A DNA stretch of 35,653 nt from Ruminococcus sp. (GCA_024403995.1 JAKSQT010000019.1:1-35653); one strand, 5' to 3'; positions 23,481-31,887 are shown, counted from the first letter of the stretch. Made by a program: numbers and translations. Notes: generated from the sequence alone by a model not told the origin.

Positions 23481-26006
23481 ATGCTTAAAAAATTAACAAG
23501 CGGTCTGCTTTCTGTTGCAATGCTTGCCGCTTCAACTGCATTTTCTGTTCCGGCAGTTACTTCCGTGGCTGCTTCTGACCAGAATTATGCTGATGCACTT
23601 GACAAGTCACTTTTCTTCTATGAGGCTCAACAGGCAGGCCCGCTTCCTGACTGGAACAGAGTTGAATGGAAGACGGATTCTACTATGACCGACGAAGTTC
23701 TCGGAGGCTGGTATGATGCCGGTGACCACGTAAAGTTCAATCTGCCGATGGCTTATTCGGCTTCAATGCTCGCATGGGGACTCTATCAGTACCCTGACGG
23801 ACTTGAAAAGTCCGACCTTATGGGCACATATGTCAATAACCTTGAATTCGTTCTCGATTACCTTGCAGAATGCGATAAAGGCTCACAGGTCGTTTATCAG
23901 GTCGGCAACGGTACTGTTGACCATACTTGGTGGGGTCCTATCGGCCTTATCGAATACGGCATGGCTGACAACGGTTCATCTGTTGCCGAGGCTCGTGCAA
24001 CTCTGAAATCTTCCGAGGGATGCTCCGCTGTATTCGGCGAAATGGCTGCTGCTCTTGCCGCAGGTTCTGTTGCCCTTAACGGCAGGATCGACTCCTCAAA
24101 GACCGCTGCATATCTCAAACACGCTGAAAATATCTTCAAGCTTGCCGATGCTTCAAAGAGCGATAAAGTTTATAATAACAGCGACGCTTCAGGCTTCTAT
24201 CGTTCAAGCCACTTCTATGACGAGCTTTTCTATGCCGCTAACTGGCTGTATATCGCTACAAAGGACGAAAGCTATCTTGACCTTGCAACAAGTTATATCC
24301 CTCACCTCGGTACTATGCTCGGTGAAGGCGATACACTTGCTTACGGCTGGTCACATTGCTGGGACGACAATATGCAGGGCGCTATGCTCCTTTATGCTAT
24401 CAATACAAATGACAGCAAATACGTAGCTCACGTTAAGAAGCACCTTGACCGCTGGGTAAACGGCGACGAGGCTAAGATACTTCCGGGCGGTCTGCGCTGG
24501 CTCTCAACATGGGGCTGCCTCAGATATGCTAATACTTCTGCATTTATTGCATCAGTTGCAAGCGATACCATTTTCAAGAATGAGGATACTTCAAAGTATG
24601 TCGAATTTGCCGAAGCACAGGTAAATTATGCTCTCGGTGACAACCCTGACAAGAGAAGCTATGTTGTCGGCTACGGCAATAATCCTCCTGAAAATCCTCA
24701 CCACAGAACTGCTCACGGCTCATGGAAAAATGACCTTGCAGTTCCTGATAAAAACCGCCATATCCTTTACGGCGCTCTCGTAGGCGGCCCTGATGAATCA
24801 GGAAAATACGTTGATGACCGTCAGAACTATATCAACAATGAGGTAGCTACAGACTATAACGCTGGCTACACTGCTATGCTCTGCAAGATGCTTGATAAAT
24901 ACGGCGGAACAAAGGATCCGTCATTCCCTGAACCTGAGGTTCATGACGGCCCTGAATTCTATGTTGAATGTCAGTCAAAGGGCGCAGAGTCAAGCGGTAT
25001 GACAGTCAGCTTCAAGATCACAAACCACTCCGCATGGCCGGCAAGAGTACAGGATAATATCTCGTTCCGCTACTATATGGATCTCAGCGAAGTAAAAGCC
25101 GCAGGCGCTAACCCTGAGGACGTTGTTATCCGCTGCGACCGTGACCAGTCCAAGATGTATGCAGGCGTTACACCTGCCGAAATTTCAGGCATCAAGCACT
25201 ATGACGGAGATATCTACTACGTTGAGGTAAATCTCCCTGACGGACGTGCAGTTCTTCCTATTTCTGAAGGTATGCAGCAGTGTGAGATTCTCCTTGCACT
25301 TGTTATGCCTAACTATGGAAGCGGCTGGGATGCAACAAATGACTTCTCCAACAAGGATATCCTCGGCGGCAAGACTACAACTTCCGCTGACGGTACTGTT
25401 CACGGCATTGTAACTCCTTATGTTCCTGTTTATGTTGACGGCAAGCTCTATTACGGCGAAGAACCTGACGGCACTAAGGCTGACGGTCTCGGCGGAACAG
25501 GCGACAGACCTGTAAAAACTACTGCTGTAACCACAAAGCGTGTTACTACAACTACCACAACAGTTACAACAGAGTCTGAAACCACCACAACAACTACAAG
25601 CACAACTACAACAACAGAAACCACCACAACCCGTGCTACAACACCTGTAACAAGACCGGTTTCTGAAACAACAATGCCGATAGATGTTGATCCTGTCACT
25701 ACAACAACTAAGATCAACAGCGGCGAGTATCCGATCGGTGATCCGCAGTCTTCGGTAGATTCACAGACACTGTGCGGCGATGCAAATAATGACGGTCAGA
25801 TCAATCTTGCTGATACAGTTATGATAATGCAGGCACTCGTAAATTCACCAAAATACGGTCTCAACGGCTCGGATGCCAGCCATATCACTGCTCAGGGCTG
25901 GGCTAATGCAGACTGTGCAGGCAATAAAGACGGTGTTACCAACCTCGATGCACTTGCAATTCAGAAATATAAACTTGGTTTAATCAAATCACTTCCTGAA
26001 ACATAA
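23481..26006 (+). CDS. GH9 endoglucanase with CBM3 and type I dockerin
   Basis: 841 residues, secreted. Signal peptide (about 1-31); GH9 catalytic domain (about 35-472) with GGWYDAGDHVKF (nucleophile-assisting Asp79/Asp82), HHRTAHGSW (about 407-415) and the general acid Glu454 in INNEVATDYNAG; then a family 3 carbohydrate-binding module (about 490-670), in the position of CBM3c of processive theme B GH9 enzymes; a Thr-rich linker (about 675-750); and a dockerin (about 765-841) with DANNDGQINLAD and a second loop DCAGNKDGVTNLDAL. All catalytic residues I can check are present. It cleaves beta-1,4-glucan of cellulose and is probably carried on a scaffoldin. It has its own promoter and terminator, so it is monocistronic. 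Confidence 0.95.
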   Translation: MLKKLTSGLLSVAMLAASTAFSVPAVTSVAASDQNYADALDKSLFFYEAQQAGPLPDWNRVEWKTDSTMTDEVLGGWYDAGDHVKFNLPMAYSASMLAWGLYQYPDGLEKSDLMGTYVNNLEFVLDYLAECDKGSQVVYQVGNGTVDHTWWGPIGLIEYGMADNGSSVAEARATLKSSEGCSAVFGEMAAALAAGSVALNGRIDSSKTAAYLKHAENIFKLADASKSDKVYNNSDASGFYRSSHFYDELFYAANWLYIATKDESYLDLATSYIPHLGTMLGEGDTLAYGWSHCWDDNMQGAMLLYAINTNDSKYVAHVKKHLDRWVNGDEAKILPGGLRWLSTWGCLRYANTSAFIASVASDTIFKNEDTSKYVEFAEAQVNYALGDNPDKRSYVVGYGNNPPENPHHRTAHGSWKNDLAVPDKNRHILYGALVGGPDESGKYVDDRQNYINNEVATDYNAGYTAMLCKMLDKYGGTKDPSFPEPEVHDGPEFYVECQSKGAESSGMTVSFKITNHSAWPARVQDNISFRYYMDLSEVKAAGANPEDVVIRCDRDQSKMYAGVTPAEISGIKHYDGDIYYVEVNLPDGRAVLPISEGMQQCEILLALVMPNYGSGWDATNDFSNKDILGGKTTTSADGTVHGIVTPYVPVYVDGKLYYGEEPDGTKADGLGGTGDRPVKTTAVTTKRVTTTTTTVTTESETTTTTTSTTTTTETTTTRATTPVTRPVSETTMPIDVDPVTTTTKINSGEYPIGDPQSSVDSQTLCGDANNDGQINLADTVMIMQALVNSPKYGLNGSDASHITAQGWANADCAGNKDGVTNLDALAIQKYKLGLIKSLPET

Positions 26007-26020
26007 TCATTAACAATTTT

Positions 26021-26049
26021 GGGCGGAGTTCACAACTCCGCCTGTTTTT
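26021..26049 (+). terminator. Strong intrinsic terminator of the GH9 gene
   Basis: GGCGGAGTT (26022-26030) and its exact complement (26034-26042), 3-base loop, then a run of six T. Confidence 0.9.
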
Positions 26050-26083
26050 TCTTTTACAAAATGTAAATTTTTCCGAAATCCTA

Positions 26084-26112
26084 TTGAAATATCAGCTTTA
26101 TAGTGGTATAAT
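26084..26112 (+). promoter_or_regulatory. Promoter of the diguanylate cyclase gene
   Basis: TTGAAA (26084-26089), 17-base spacer, TATAAT (26107-26112); start codon 33 bases downstream with CGGAGGA. Confidence 0.8.
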
Positions 26113-26144
26113 ACTAATATACCTTTTTTTATTCGGAGGACATT

Positions 26145-27263
26145 ATGAATTTACAAGCAGTCATAGCAACAAATCTACTCGGTTTTGCTATGCTGGTCGT
26201 TCTGCTGATTACGAGCAGAAGCGCCCGGCTGCGAGGGCAGAACAGTGATAAAATATTTACTTCTGTAATTATAGTAACAGCTTTTGCGTGTATCATCGAG
26301 ATGATATCCTTTATGGTCGACGGTCATAACTCGATTTTTTCAAGAGCCGCCAACATGATGACGAACAGCCTTCTTTATATGGCGAATATCATCGATTCAT
26401 ACCTGTGGTGTGTCTATGTCGATCAGCGTCTTAACGGAAGTGAGCGTACATCGCCAAAGCTGTATCTGATACTTGCGATACCTGCATTAGGCGGTATGAT
26501 CGAACTGCTCCTGAATTTCAGGTTCGGTTTCCTTTTCTCGTTCGACAAGGGGAATTTCTATCACCGTGAGCCGCTTGGGTATTCGCATCTTGTTATTACA
26601 GTCATCTATCTCGGTCTGAGTCTGCTGATAAAGTTCCAGCATTACCGAAAAAACGGCAAACTAAGGTTTTTCCCGATATGGATGTTCCTTTTGCCGGTCA
26701 TTATCGGCGCTGTTACTCAGATATTCATGTACGGCGTTTCAATTGTCTGGTGCTGCGTGGCGCTCGGTCTGATAGGTATTCATATGTGTCTCCAGAATGA
26801 ACTTGCTTATATGGATCCGCTTACAAAGCTCTATAACCGCACGTACATGAATTTCATCATTGCGAATATGGAAAGCAAATACAGGGAAGTCGGCGGAATT
26901 ATGCTCGATATGGACTACTTCAAGGCTATCAATGATACGTATGGCCACGAGGCGGGCGACAATGCACTGAGCGATATCTCATCAATAATCAGGAAATGCA
27001 TACCAGACAACACTATCCCGATACGCTTTGCAGGCGATGAATTCATAATCTTCTGTCCTGAATACAACGAGGATAAAATGGATACCATTATCGGTGATCT
27101 TCGTTATGCTGCCGACCAGTTCAATAAAAAAGGCGAGCGTGAATATAAGCTTTCGTTCTCCGCAGGCATCAGTATTCTTGACGAAAGTAAGAATATTGAC
27201 GTTTTTCTTAAAGAACTTGACGATAGAATGTACGACGAAAAGAAGACAAAACACCGTAAATAG
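26145..27263 (+). CDS. Membrane-bound GGDEF diguanylate cyclase
   Basis: 372 residues. About six or seven membrane helices (1-215), including segments at 8-24, 38-58, 107-126, 150-163, 179-195 and 198-215, are followed by a GGDEF domain (220-372). It condenses two GTP into cyclic di-GMP. Conserved parts: DPLTKLYNRTYM, LDMDYFKAINDTYGHEAGD (metal- and GTP-binding) and the signature RFAGDEF (296-300 read AGDEF, a variant found in active enzymes). The RxxD inhibitory site normally just upstream is absent (sequence CIPDNTIPIR), so product feedback at that site is unlikely. The membrane part probably senses a signal. It lies between the cellulase and the tRNA-Leu/glgB genes; a role in surface attachment is inference. 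Confidence 0.9.
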   Translation: MNLQAVIATNLLGFAMLVVLLITSRSARLRGQNSDKIFTSVIIVTAFACIIEMISFMVDGHNSIFSRAANMMTNSLLYMANIIDSYLWCVYVDQRLNGSERTSPKLYLILAIPALGGMIELLLNFRFGFLFSFDKGNFYHREPLGYSHLVITVIYLGLSLLIKFQHYRKNGKLRFFPIWMFLLPVIIGAVTQIFMYGVSIVWCCVALGLIGIHMCLQNELAYMDPLTKLYNRTYMNFIIANMESKYREVGGIMLDMDYFKAINDTYGHEAGDNALSDISSIIRKCIPDNTIPIRFAGDEFIIFCPEYNEDKMDTIIGDLRYAADQFNKKGEREYKLSFSAGISILDESKNIDVFLKELDDRMYDEKKTKHRK

Positions 27264-27270
27264 CCAAAAA

Positions 27271-27368
27271 CCTGACTGCTTTAAAAAAAATCAAAAAAAA
27301 TTTGAAAAAATTTCAAAAAAGGGGTTGACAAACCCGAAAATATCTGATATAATATTAAAGCAGTCAGG
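27271..27368. repeat. 14-bp perfect inverted repeat enclosing the tRNA-Leu promoter
   Basis: CCTGACTGCTTTAA (27271-27284) and its exact complement (27355-27368) flank a 70-base A-rich stretch that contains the -35 and -10 boxes. The left arm is next to the stop of the cyclase gene and runs into an A-tract. Confidence 0.55.
27325..27353 (+). promoter_or_regulatory. Consensus promoter of tRNA-Leu
   Basis: TTGACA (27325-27330), 17-base spacer, TATAAT (27348-27353), both exact consensus; the tRNA begins 48 bases downstream. Confidence 0.85.
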
Positions 27369-27401
27369 TGAGGCAATAAAAAAACTTCACTGATAGTCAA
27401 T

Positions 27402-27486
27402 GCGAGTGTGCTGGAATAGGCAGACAGGCACGTTTGAGGGGCGTGTGTCGAAGGACGTATGGGTTCAAGTCCCATTACTCGCACCA
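27402..27486 (+). tRNA. tRNA-Leu (anticodon GAG)
   Basis: Acceptor stem GCGAGTG pairs with TACTCGC; the anticodon arm CACGT-TTGAGGG-GCGTG gives anticodon GAG (codons CUU/CUC). A long variable arm (TGTCGAAGGACGTA) marks a class II tRNA, followed by a T-arm with GGTTCAAGTCC and an encoded CCA end. 85 bases in all. A consensus promoter and a terminator bracket it. Confidence 0.95.
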
Positions 27487-27488
27487 TT

Positions 27489-27521
27489 AAACCATTTGCT
27501 TTAAGCAGATGGTTTTTTTGT
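27489..27521 (+). terminator. Terminator after tRNA-Leu
   Basis: AAACCATTTGC (27489-27499), 5-base loop, GCAGATGGTTT, then a run of T; one G-T pair in an 11-bp stem. Confidence 0.85.
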
Positions 27522-27556
27522 TTTATCAGAATGTTTTGACAGAATGGAGTGATCTT

Positions 27557-29377
27557 ATGGACATCAGCAAATTCTATAATGGAGACTGTTTTGACGCTTA
27601 TGAATTTCTCGGCGCTCACGTCTCCGATAAATCTACAATTTTCAGAACTTATGCTCCAAATGCTGTTAAAGTCTCAGTCATAGGAGATTTCAGCAAATGG
27701 AAGGATATCCCCATGAAGCCTGCCGCAGACGGTAAATTCTATGAAGCCGAAATTCCCGAAGCCCTTGAGGGAATGCGCTATAAATACCGTATCTACGACA
27801 AAAAAGGCGGCTTTACAGATCACTGTGACCCATACGGCTTTGGCATGGAAGTCCGTCCCGGAACGTGCTCTGTGATACGCAGAATCGATGATTTTCACTT
27901 CACTGATGACGAATGGCTTGAAAAACGCACTGACGGACATGACAAGCCTATGAATATATATGAGGTACACCTCGGCTCATGGCGCAGAAAAAATGCCGAT
28001 GCCGACTCGGAGGACATTACCGTACAGGAGGGCTGGTACAGCTATTCCGGAATTGCTGATGAGCTTGTGGAATACGTTAAGGAGTTCGGCTATAATTATA
28101 TTGAACTGATGCCGATAAACGAACACCCCTGCGATGAGTCGTGGGGATATCAGAGCACGGGATTTTTTGCTCCGACTTCACGCTATGGCACGCCCTCTGA
28201 GCTTATGGAATTTGTGGACAAATGCCATAAAGAGGGGATAGGCGTTCTGGTCGATTTTATCCCTGTGCATTTCGCTGTTGACCACTATGCGCTAACGGAA
28301 TATGACGGCACTAAATTATATGAATACCCGAATGACGAGGCAGGCTACAACGAATGGGGCAGCCGCAATTTCAATCATGCCAAGGGAGAGGTTCGCTCGT
28401 TTCTCCAGTCTGCTGCCGATTACTGGCTGTCTGTCTATCATTTCGACGGTCTGCGTATGGATGCGGTACGCAACGTCATTTTCTTCAACGGTGAGGAATA
28501 CCGTGGCGAAAACAGGCGTGGAATTGAGTTCATCAAGGCTATGAACTGCGGTCTGAAAGCACGTCATCCGTCTGCTGTTATTGCTGCTGAGGACTCCTCC
28601 GCATACCCGAAGGTAACTGCTCCGGTTTTTGACGGCGGTCTTGGTTTTGACTATAAATGGGACTTGGGCTGGATGCATGATACGCTTGAATATTTCCAGA
28701 GTGCGCCGATGTACCGTACCCGTGACTATCATAAGCTTACTTTTTCAATGCTTTATTTTTACAATGAGCATTTCATTCTTCCGCTTTCACATGATGAAGT
28801 AGTACATGGCAAAGCTACCATCGCCCAGAAAATGAACGGACAGTATGAGGATAAATTTCCGCAGGCGAGGGCGATGTATATGTACATGATGGCTCATCCC
28901 GGAAAAAAACTCAATTTTATGGGAAATGAGTTTGCGCAGCTCCGTGAATGGGATGAAAAGCGTGAACAGGACTGGGATATGCTGAAATATCCTATGCATG
29001 ACTCGTTCCGTGAGTATGTAAAGGTGCTGAATCAGATATATCTTCAGTATAACGCACTTCACTATGACAATGATCCGACCAATTTCATGTGGGATGACTG
29101 CAATTCTGCGGAGCGCTGCATCTATGCAATACGCCGCAAAAGTGCTGACGGAGATATACTCGCCGTGCTGAATTTTTCGGACTGGTTTCAGGCTGACTAC
29201 ACGGTCACTGTCGGGGAGGGCTTTGAGGCTGAACTTCTTCTTGACTCAGACAATCAGCTATACAGCGGGCATACTCCCGACGGCAGAACTGTCTGGAAAT
29301 ATTCAAAGGATAAGATGTATATGGATATTCCGCCGTTCAGCGGCAGGATGTTTCTGTTGAAAAAAATCGAGACATAA
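27557..29377 (+). CDS. glgB: 1,4-alpha-glucan (glycogen) branching enzyme
   Basis: 606 residues, slightly short for GlgB. A CBM48 domain (about 15-105; FLGAH, IFRTYAPNAVKVSVIGDF) is followed by a GH13 barrel: FIPVHFAVD, FDGLRMDAV with nucleophile Asp302, IAAEDSS with acid/base Glu345, and LSHDEVVHGK with the third catalytic Asp; then FMGNEFAQLREWD and a C-terminal beta domain. It cuts alpha-1,4 glucan chains and rejoins them as alpha-1,6 branches during glycogen synthesis. GGAGTGA precedes ATG 27557; the frame is open upstream but that part is in the tRNA terminator. No other glg genes are adjacent, so it stands alone after the tRNA. A family H1 hairpin ends it. Confidence 0.93.
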   Translation: MDISKFYNGDCFDAYEFLGAHVSDKSTIFRTYAPNAVKVSVIGDFSKWKDIPMKPAADGKFYEAEIPEALEGMRYKYRIYDKKGGFTDHCDPYGFGMEVRPGTCSVIRRIDDFHFTDDEWLEKRTDGHDKPMNIYEVHLGSWRRKNADADSEDITVQEGWYSYSGIADELVEYVKEFGYNYIELMPINEHPCDESWGYQSTGFFAPTSRYGTPSELMEFVDKCHKEGIGVLVDFIPVHFAVDHYALTEYDGTKLYEYPNDEAGYNEWGSRNFNHAKGEVRSFLQSAADYWLSVYHFDGLRMDAVRNVIFFNGEEYRGENRRGIEFIKAMNCGLKARHPSAVIAAEDSSAYPKVTAPVFDGGLGFDYKWDLGWMHDTLEYFQSAPMYRTRDYHKLTFSMLYFYNEHFILPLSHDEVVHGKATIAQKMNGQYEDKFPQARAMYMYMMAHPGKKLNFMGNEFAQLREWDEKREQDWDMLKYPMHDSFREYVKVLNQIYLQYNALHYDNDPTNFMWDDCNSAERCIYAIRRKSADGDILAVLNFSDWFQADYTVTVGEGFEAELLLDSDNQLYSGHTPDGRTVWKYSKDKMYMDIPPFSGRMFLLKKIET

Positions 29378-29382
29378 AAATC

Positions 29383-29422
29383 AGCACCATACAAAGTCGT
29401 CAGACGTGCTTTGTGTGGTGCT
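29383..29422. terminator. Bidirectional hairpin between convergent genes, family H1
   Basis: AGCACCATACAAAG (29383-29396) pairs with CTTTGTGTGGTGCT (29409-29422) with one G-U position and loop TCGTCAGACGTG. It lies 5 bases after glgB and 5 bases from the stop of the opposing lipoprotein gene. Confidence 0.75.
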
Positions 29423-29427
29423 GCTAT

Positions 29428-30402
29428 TTAATTATTATTATTTCCCTGACTCTGCGTCAGATTATTTCCTGCATCCGGCAAAATGTCCGTGGGAGTTCCG
29501 TTTTGTTTTTTGCTCGTTAAACGTACAGCCAGACATATCAGAAATGCCAATGCAATAAAAAATGGTATTGAACTGTAAAGTGTGAAAAGGGTGAATATTT
29601 CATATTTTTCATCAAATATAGATGCATTTTTGCCGCTGACTACTGAATCCATAATGAAATAATAAAGACGGCACATCATGTAGCTGACAAACGAAATGGA
29701 CGGTATCAACAGGATAAATGTCTGTTTCTGGGTAAGCCATGACATTTTTTTTGAATCGTTGGAGATGAACATTGCAATTACCATAATAAGCGAAACGATC
29801 GGCATGACAAGCGATAATAACTCCGAACTGATAAGTATCATATCAAAGTTGTCAGTAGAGTAATATTCACACTCATATTCAAGCGTATTTTCTGACAGGT
29901 GATAGTCAATTTTATCGCTCAGATATACATTTCTCGTTTTTCTTGCGTCATATGTCGGAGATACCTGAAGTACATTTCCTTTTTCATCGAACAGTGCGAT
30001 TCTGAATTTTTTGTATTTCTCCATCATTCTGATAAATTCTCCCTCATCCGCAAAGCTGATATCAAAAGAACTGTCAGTTTCAGGAATGTCCGGCGGATAA
30101 TACTCAAAAAGTTCATAGTGGAAGAAAAGACTGCGGAAACCGTCCTCGTCATATCTTGAGATCTCGGTTTTCATAAGGTCATGAGGTTCAAGCTCAAAAC
30201 GGTATTTTGCTATGCTGGTATGATCACGCCACATCTCGTCGGTATTGTCTATCGGCATGAGGATATCCAGATATTTTCCTTTCGTTATGGGGGCATCACC
30301 TTTGACAGTTATGTGGTAGCTGTTGTCGCATCCGCCGAAAATGCAGAGTGCCGCAGCCGCAATTATACCCAGAAGAAAAAGTTTTATTTTGTTCCGTGTC
30401 AT
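29428..30402 (-). CDS. Predicted lipoprotein with three C-terminal membrane helices (hypothetical)
   Basis: 324 residues. A lipoprotein signal (IFGGC, Cys at about 25) is followed by an extracellular region of about 160 residues rich in charged and aromatic residues, then three hydrophobic segments (about 187-212, 224-250, 267-293) and a polar Asn/Gln-rich tail. I do not recognise a family. It is the last gene of a minus-strand operon after the nucleotidyltransferase (30 bases between). Its first codons and ribosome site (36 bases, 30385-30420) recur 1200 bases upstream at 31585-31620, where only a six-residue remnant survives. Confidence 0.7.
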   Translation of the reverse strand: MTRNKIKLFLLGIIAAAALCIFGGCDNSYHITVKGDAPITKGKYLDILMPIDNTDEMWRDHTSIAKYRFELEPHDLMKTEISRYDEDGFRSLFFHYELFEYYPPDIPETDSSFDISFADEGEFIRMMEKYKKFRIALFDEKGNVLQVSPTYDARKTRNVYLSDKIDYHLSENTLEYECEYYSTDNFDMILISSELLSLVMPIVSLIMVIAMFISNDSKKMSWLTQKQTFILLIPSISFVSYMMCRLYYFIMDSVVSGKNASIFDEKYEIFTLFTLYSSIPFFIALAFLICLAVRLTSKKQNGTPTDILPDAGNNLTQSQGNNNN

Positions 30403-30420
30403 GATAAATTCTCCTTTTCG
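30385..30420. repeat. 36-bp direct repeat, copy 1
   Basis: Matches 31585-31620 at 34 of 36 positions, exactly 1200 bases apart. It covers the ribosome site and first codons of the lipoprotein gene. The two copies bracket the nucleotidyltransferase gene. Confidence 0.85.
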
Positions 30421-30432
30421 GCACAGTTTGCC

Positions 30433-31527
30433 TTAATATTTTTTTACAGCTTTTACCGTTTGTCTGAGCAGACCACGATTTTTTATCAGAACACGGCAGC
30501 ATCTCCAGATAACGCCTATGGGGTACAGCAGAGGACTTGCGGCAGTAAACGGCACAGAGTATTTCATCAGCTTCCATGGAATGAAGATGTTCTGTATCCA
30601 GAAGGAAAGCTTGCTTTGATTTTTAAGACTTTTGGCTACTTTGTTTTCAACTGAACCATAAGTTCCCGAATCAAGATAGCAGTTCAGCATTTTTAATTCG
30701 GCATCTGTGAATTTATCTAAATCAGGCTCATGTTCAAATAATTTCAATGAAAGCTCTCTGCTTTCTTTTTCATACTCAGCGATACCAAGCTTCTGACATT
30801 CTGCTTCTATGTAATTCAAGTCAAGATCCTTGTTCTTTATGAATACATATCTGTCGGCAAGTGAGCGAAGTCCGGTTCCGTTTCTTGAAAAATGCTTGTA
30901 TTCGTGTGTTGTGATGTAGATATAAAAATCATCATCAGAAAAATGATAGCCATATTGATTATCCTGATCTTTTATCAGCCTGTTCTTTATGTCTGAATAG
31001 TAATCTGCCCATACAGAATTAATATACTCTCCGAACAGATCATAGTGCATTTCAAAATTCAGAACAGGCGGTTTCATGTAAATATCATGATTTTTTTTCC
31101 CGTATAAAAACACTTCATATCCGAGAGATTCAAAGTATTTCCTGACATCTTCACGATATGTAATATCATAAAGGATATCGTTATCAGCCATCTGACGCAT
31201 TCCGTATTCAGGATAGATGTCTTTCAGAATACTGCCTTTCAGCGGCATATACCATATTCCTTTATTTTCACAGAAAGCAAACAGTTTTTTGCGTTCAGTG
31301 TCAAGGAAAAGATTTTTTCTTATAGCTTTTTCTTTTGCATCATCAAATCTGCTGTTGTAAATATCGGCTGTTTCAAGAGCAAAAGCGGTCAGTGATACCA
31401 ATGTCTGATGTCTGCTGACGGCAAAAAGCTTTTCAAGGTCGGTATTACTGATTCTTTCCTTATCGGGAACTACTCTGTTTAACGAGCAGTAAGTCAGATA
31501 AATAAAGTCTTTATATACATTGTTCAT
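30433..31527 (-). CDS. Nucleotidyltransferase-fold protein (PF14907 type)
   Basis: 364 residues, soluble. The core YMPLKGSILKDIYPEYGMRQMADNDIL (88-119, quoted in parts: LKGSIL, then RQMADNDILY) fits the uncharacterised NTP_transf_5 family, with DND (115-117) as the likely metal-binding acidic pair, followed by FESLGYEVF and a strand with NFEMHYDLF. The rest is helical with many aromatic residues. Substrate is unknown; relatives are found in polysaccharide and in some lasso-type RiPP clusters (recalled). ATG 31527 is chosen for AAAGGA 7 bases upstream; a longer frame to 31569 runs into a hairpin-repeat remnant. It sits between two 36-bp direct repeats. Confidence 0.72.
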   Translation of the reverse strand: MNNVYKDFIYLTYCSLNRVVPDKERISNTDLEKLFAVSRHQTLVSLTAFALETADIYNSRFDDAKEKAIRKNLFLDTERKKLFAFCENKGIWYMPLKGSILKDIYPEYGMRQMADNDILYDITYREDVRKYFESLGYEVFLYGKKNHDIYMKPPVLNFEMHYDLFGEYINSVWADYYSDIKNRLIKDQDNQYGYHFSDDDFYIYITTHEYKHFSRNGTGLRSLADRYVFIKNKDLDLNYIEAECQKLGIAEYEKESRELSLKLFEHEPDLDKFTDAELKMLNCYLDSGTYGSVENKVAKSLKNQSKLSFWIQNIFIPWKLMKYSVPFTAASPLLYPIGVIWRCCRVLIKNRGLLRQTVKAVKKY

Positions 31528-31570
31528 ATTTTGTTCCTTTCTGAAAAAGGTGATCGTCTGTCTCGCCAAT

Positions 31571-31584
31571 GCCGTGCTGCCTTA
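31571..31584. repeat. Solo arm of hairpin family H1
   Basis: GCCGTGCTGCCTTA matches the 3' arm of the 5660 and 20181 hairpins (GCGGTGCTGCCTT, GCGATGCTGCCTTAA) without its partner arm next to it. Confidence 0.5.
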
Positions 31585-31602
31585 TATTTTGTTGCGTGTC
31601 AT
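31582..31602 (-). pseudogene. Six-codon remnant of a second lipoprotein-gene start
   Basis: ATG at 31602 reads MTRNKI then TAA, the same first six residues as the lipoprotein at 29428-30402 with the same leader, after which the sequence runs into an H1 hairpin arm. The ATG overlaps the TGA of the 31599-31832 gene. Confidence 0.6.
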
Positions 31603-31620
31603 GATAAATTCTCATTTTCG
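31585..31620. repeat. 36-bp direct repeat, copy 2
   Basis: Same as 30385-30420 with two mismatches. It covers the last codons and stop of the 77-residue membrane protein and the remnant start. Confidence 0.85.
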
Positions 31621-31832
31621 TCAGTAATAGTTTCAGGAGTATCTGAAATAATGCCTTTCTTTTTCAGTACAGAAACATGTATTATATATGCTGTAAGTAT
31701 AAATAACGGGCAAAGAAGCAAAAGAACATCTTTTACTGAATGAAAAAATAAAACATTGTCGGTGTTTCCGGCAACAATGTTATTCATTATAGCAGAAAAA
31801 ATAACAAACAATAAAAGAAAATATTTTTTCAT
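31599..31832 (-). CDS. Small two-helix membrane protein (hypothetical)
   Basis: 77 residues: MKKY then a hydrophobic segment LLLFVIFSAIMNNIV, a short loop, a second segment LLLLCPLFILTAYIIHVSVL, and an acidic tail. No family recognised. A TTG at 31838 could add two residues; neither start has a clear ribosome site. The last codons come from the duplicated 36-bp segment, so the natural C-terminus may have been replaced. It is first in the operon with the nucleotidyltransferase and lipoprotein, downstream of a TTGAAA/TATAAT promoter. Confidence 0.55.
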   Translation of the reverse strand: MKKYFLLLFVIFSAIMNNIVAGNTDNVLFFHSVKDVLLLLCPLFILTAYIIHVSVLKKKGIISDTPETITDENENLS

Positions 31833-31859
31833 TTTCAAACTTCATCACGCCCTTCTTTT

Positions 31860-31887
31860 GACAACACCGCATAAAGCACGTCTGACG
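31860..31887. repeat. Solo half of hairpin family H1
   Basis: GACAACACCGCATAAAGCACG followed by TCTGACG matches the 3' arm and loop of the 29383 hairpin on the opposite strand with only a few differences. The complementary arm is missing. Confidence 0.55.

Noticed and set aside
25451-25717. Minus-strand frame with long valine runs
   Set aside because: It is the reverse complement of the Thr-rich linker codons of the GH9 protein.
25540-25720. Short-period ACA/ACC repeats considered as a CRISPR or satellite
   Set aside because: They encode the Thr-rich linker in frame; no spacer-repeat structure. No CRISPR array is seen in the window.
30181-30654. 157-codon plus-strand frame across two minus-strand genes
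   Set aside because: It spans the ends of two genes on the other strand and the ribosome site between them; no protein-like pattern.
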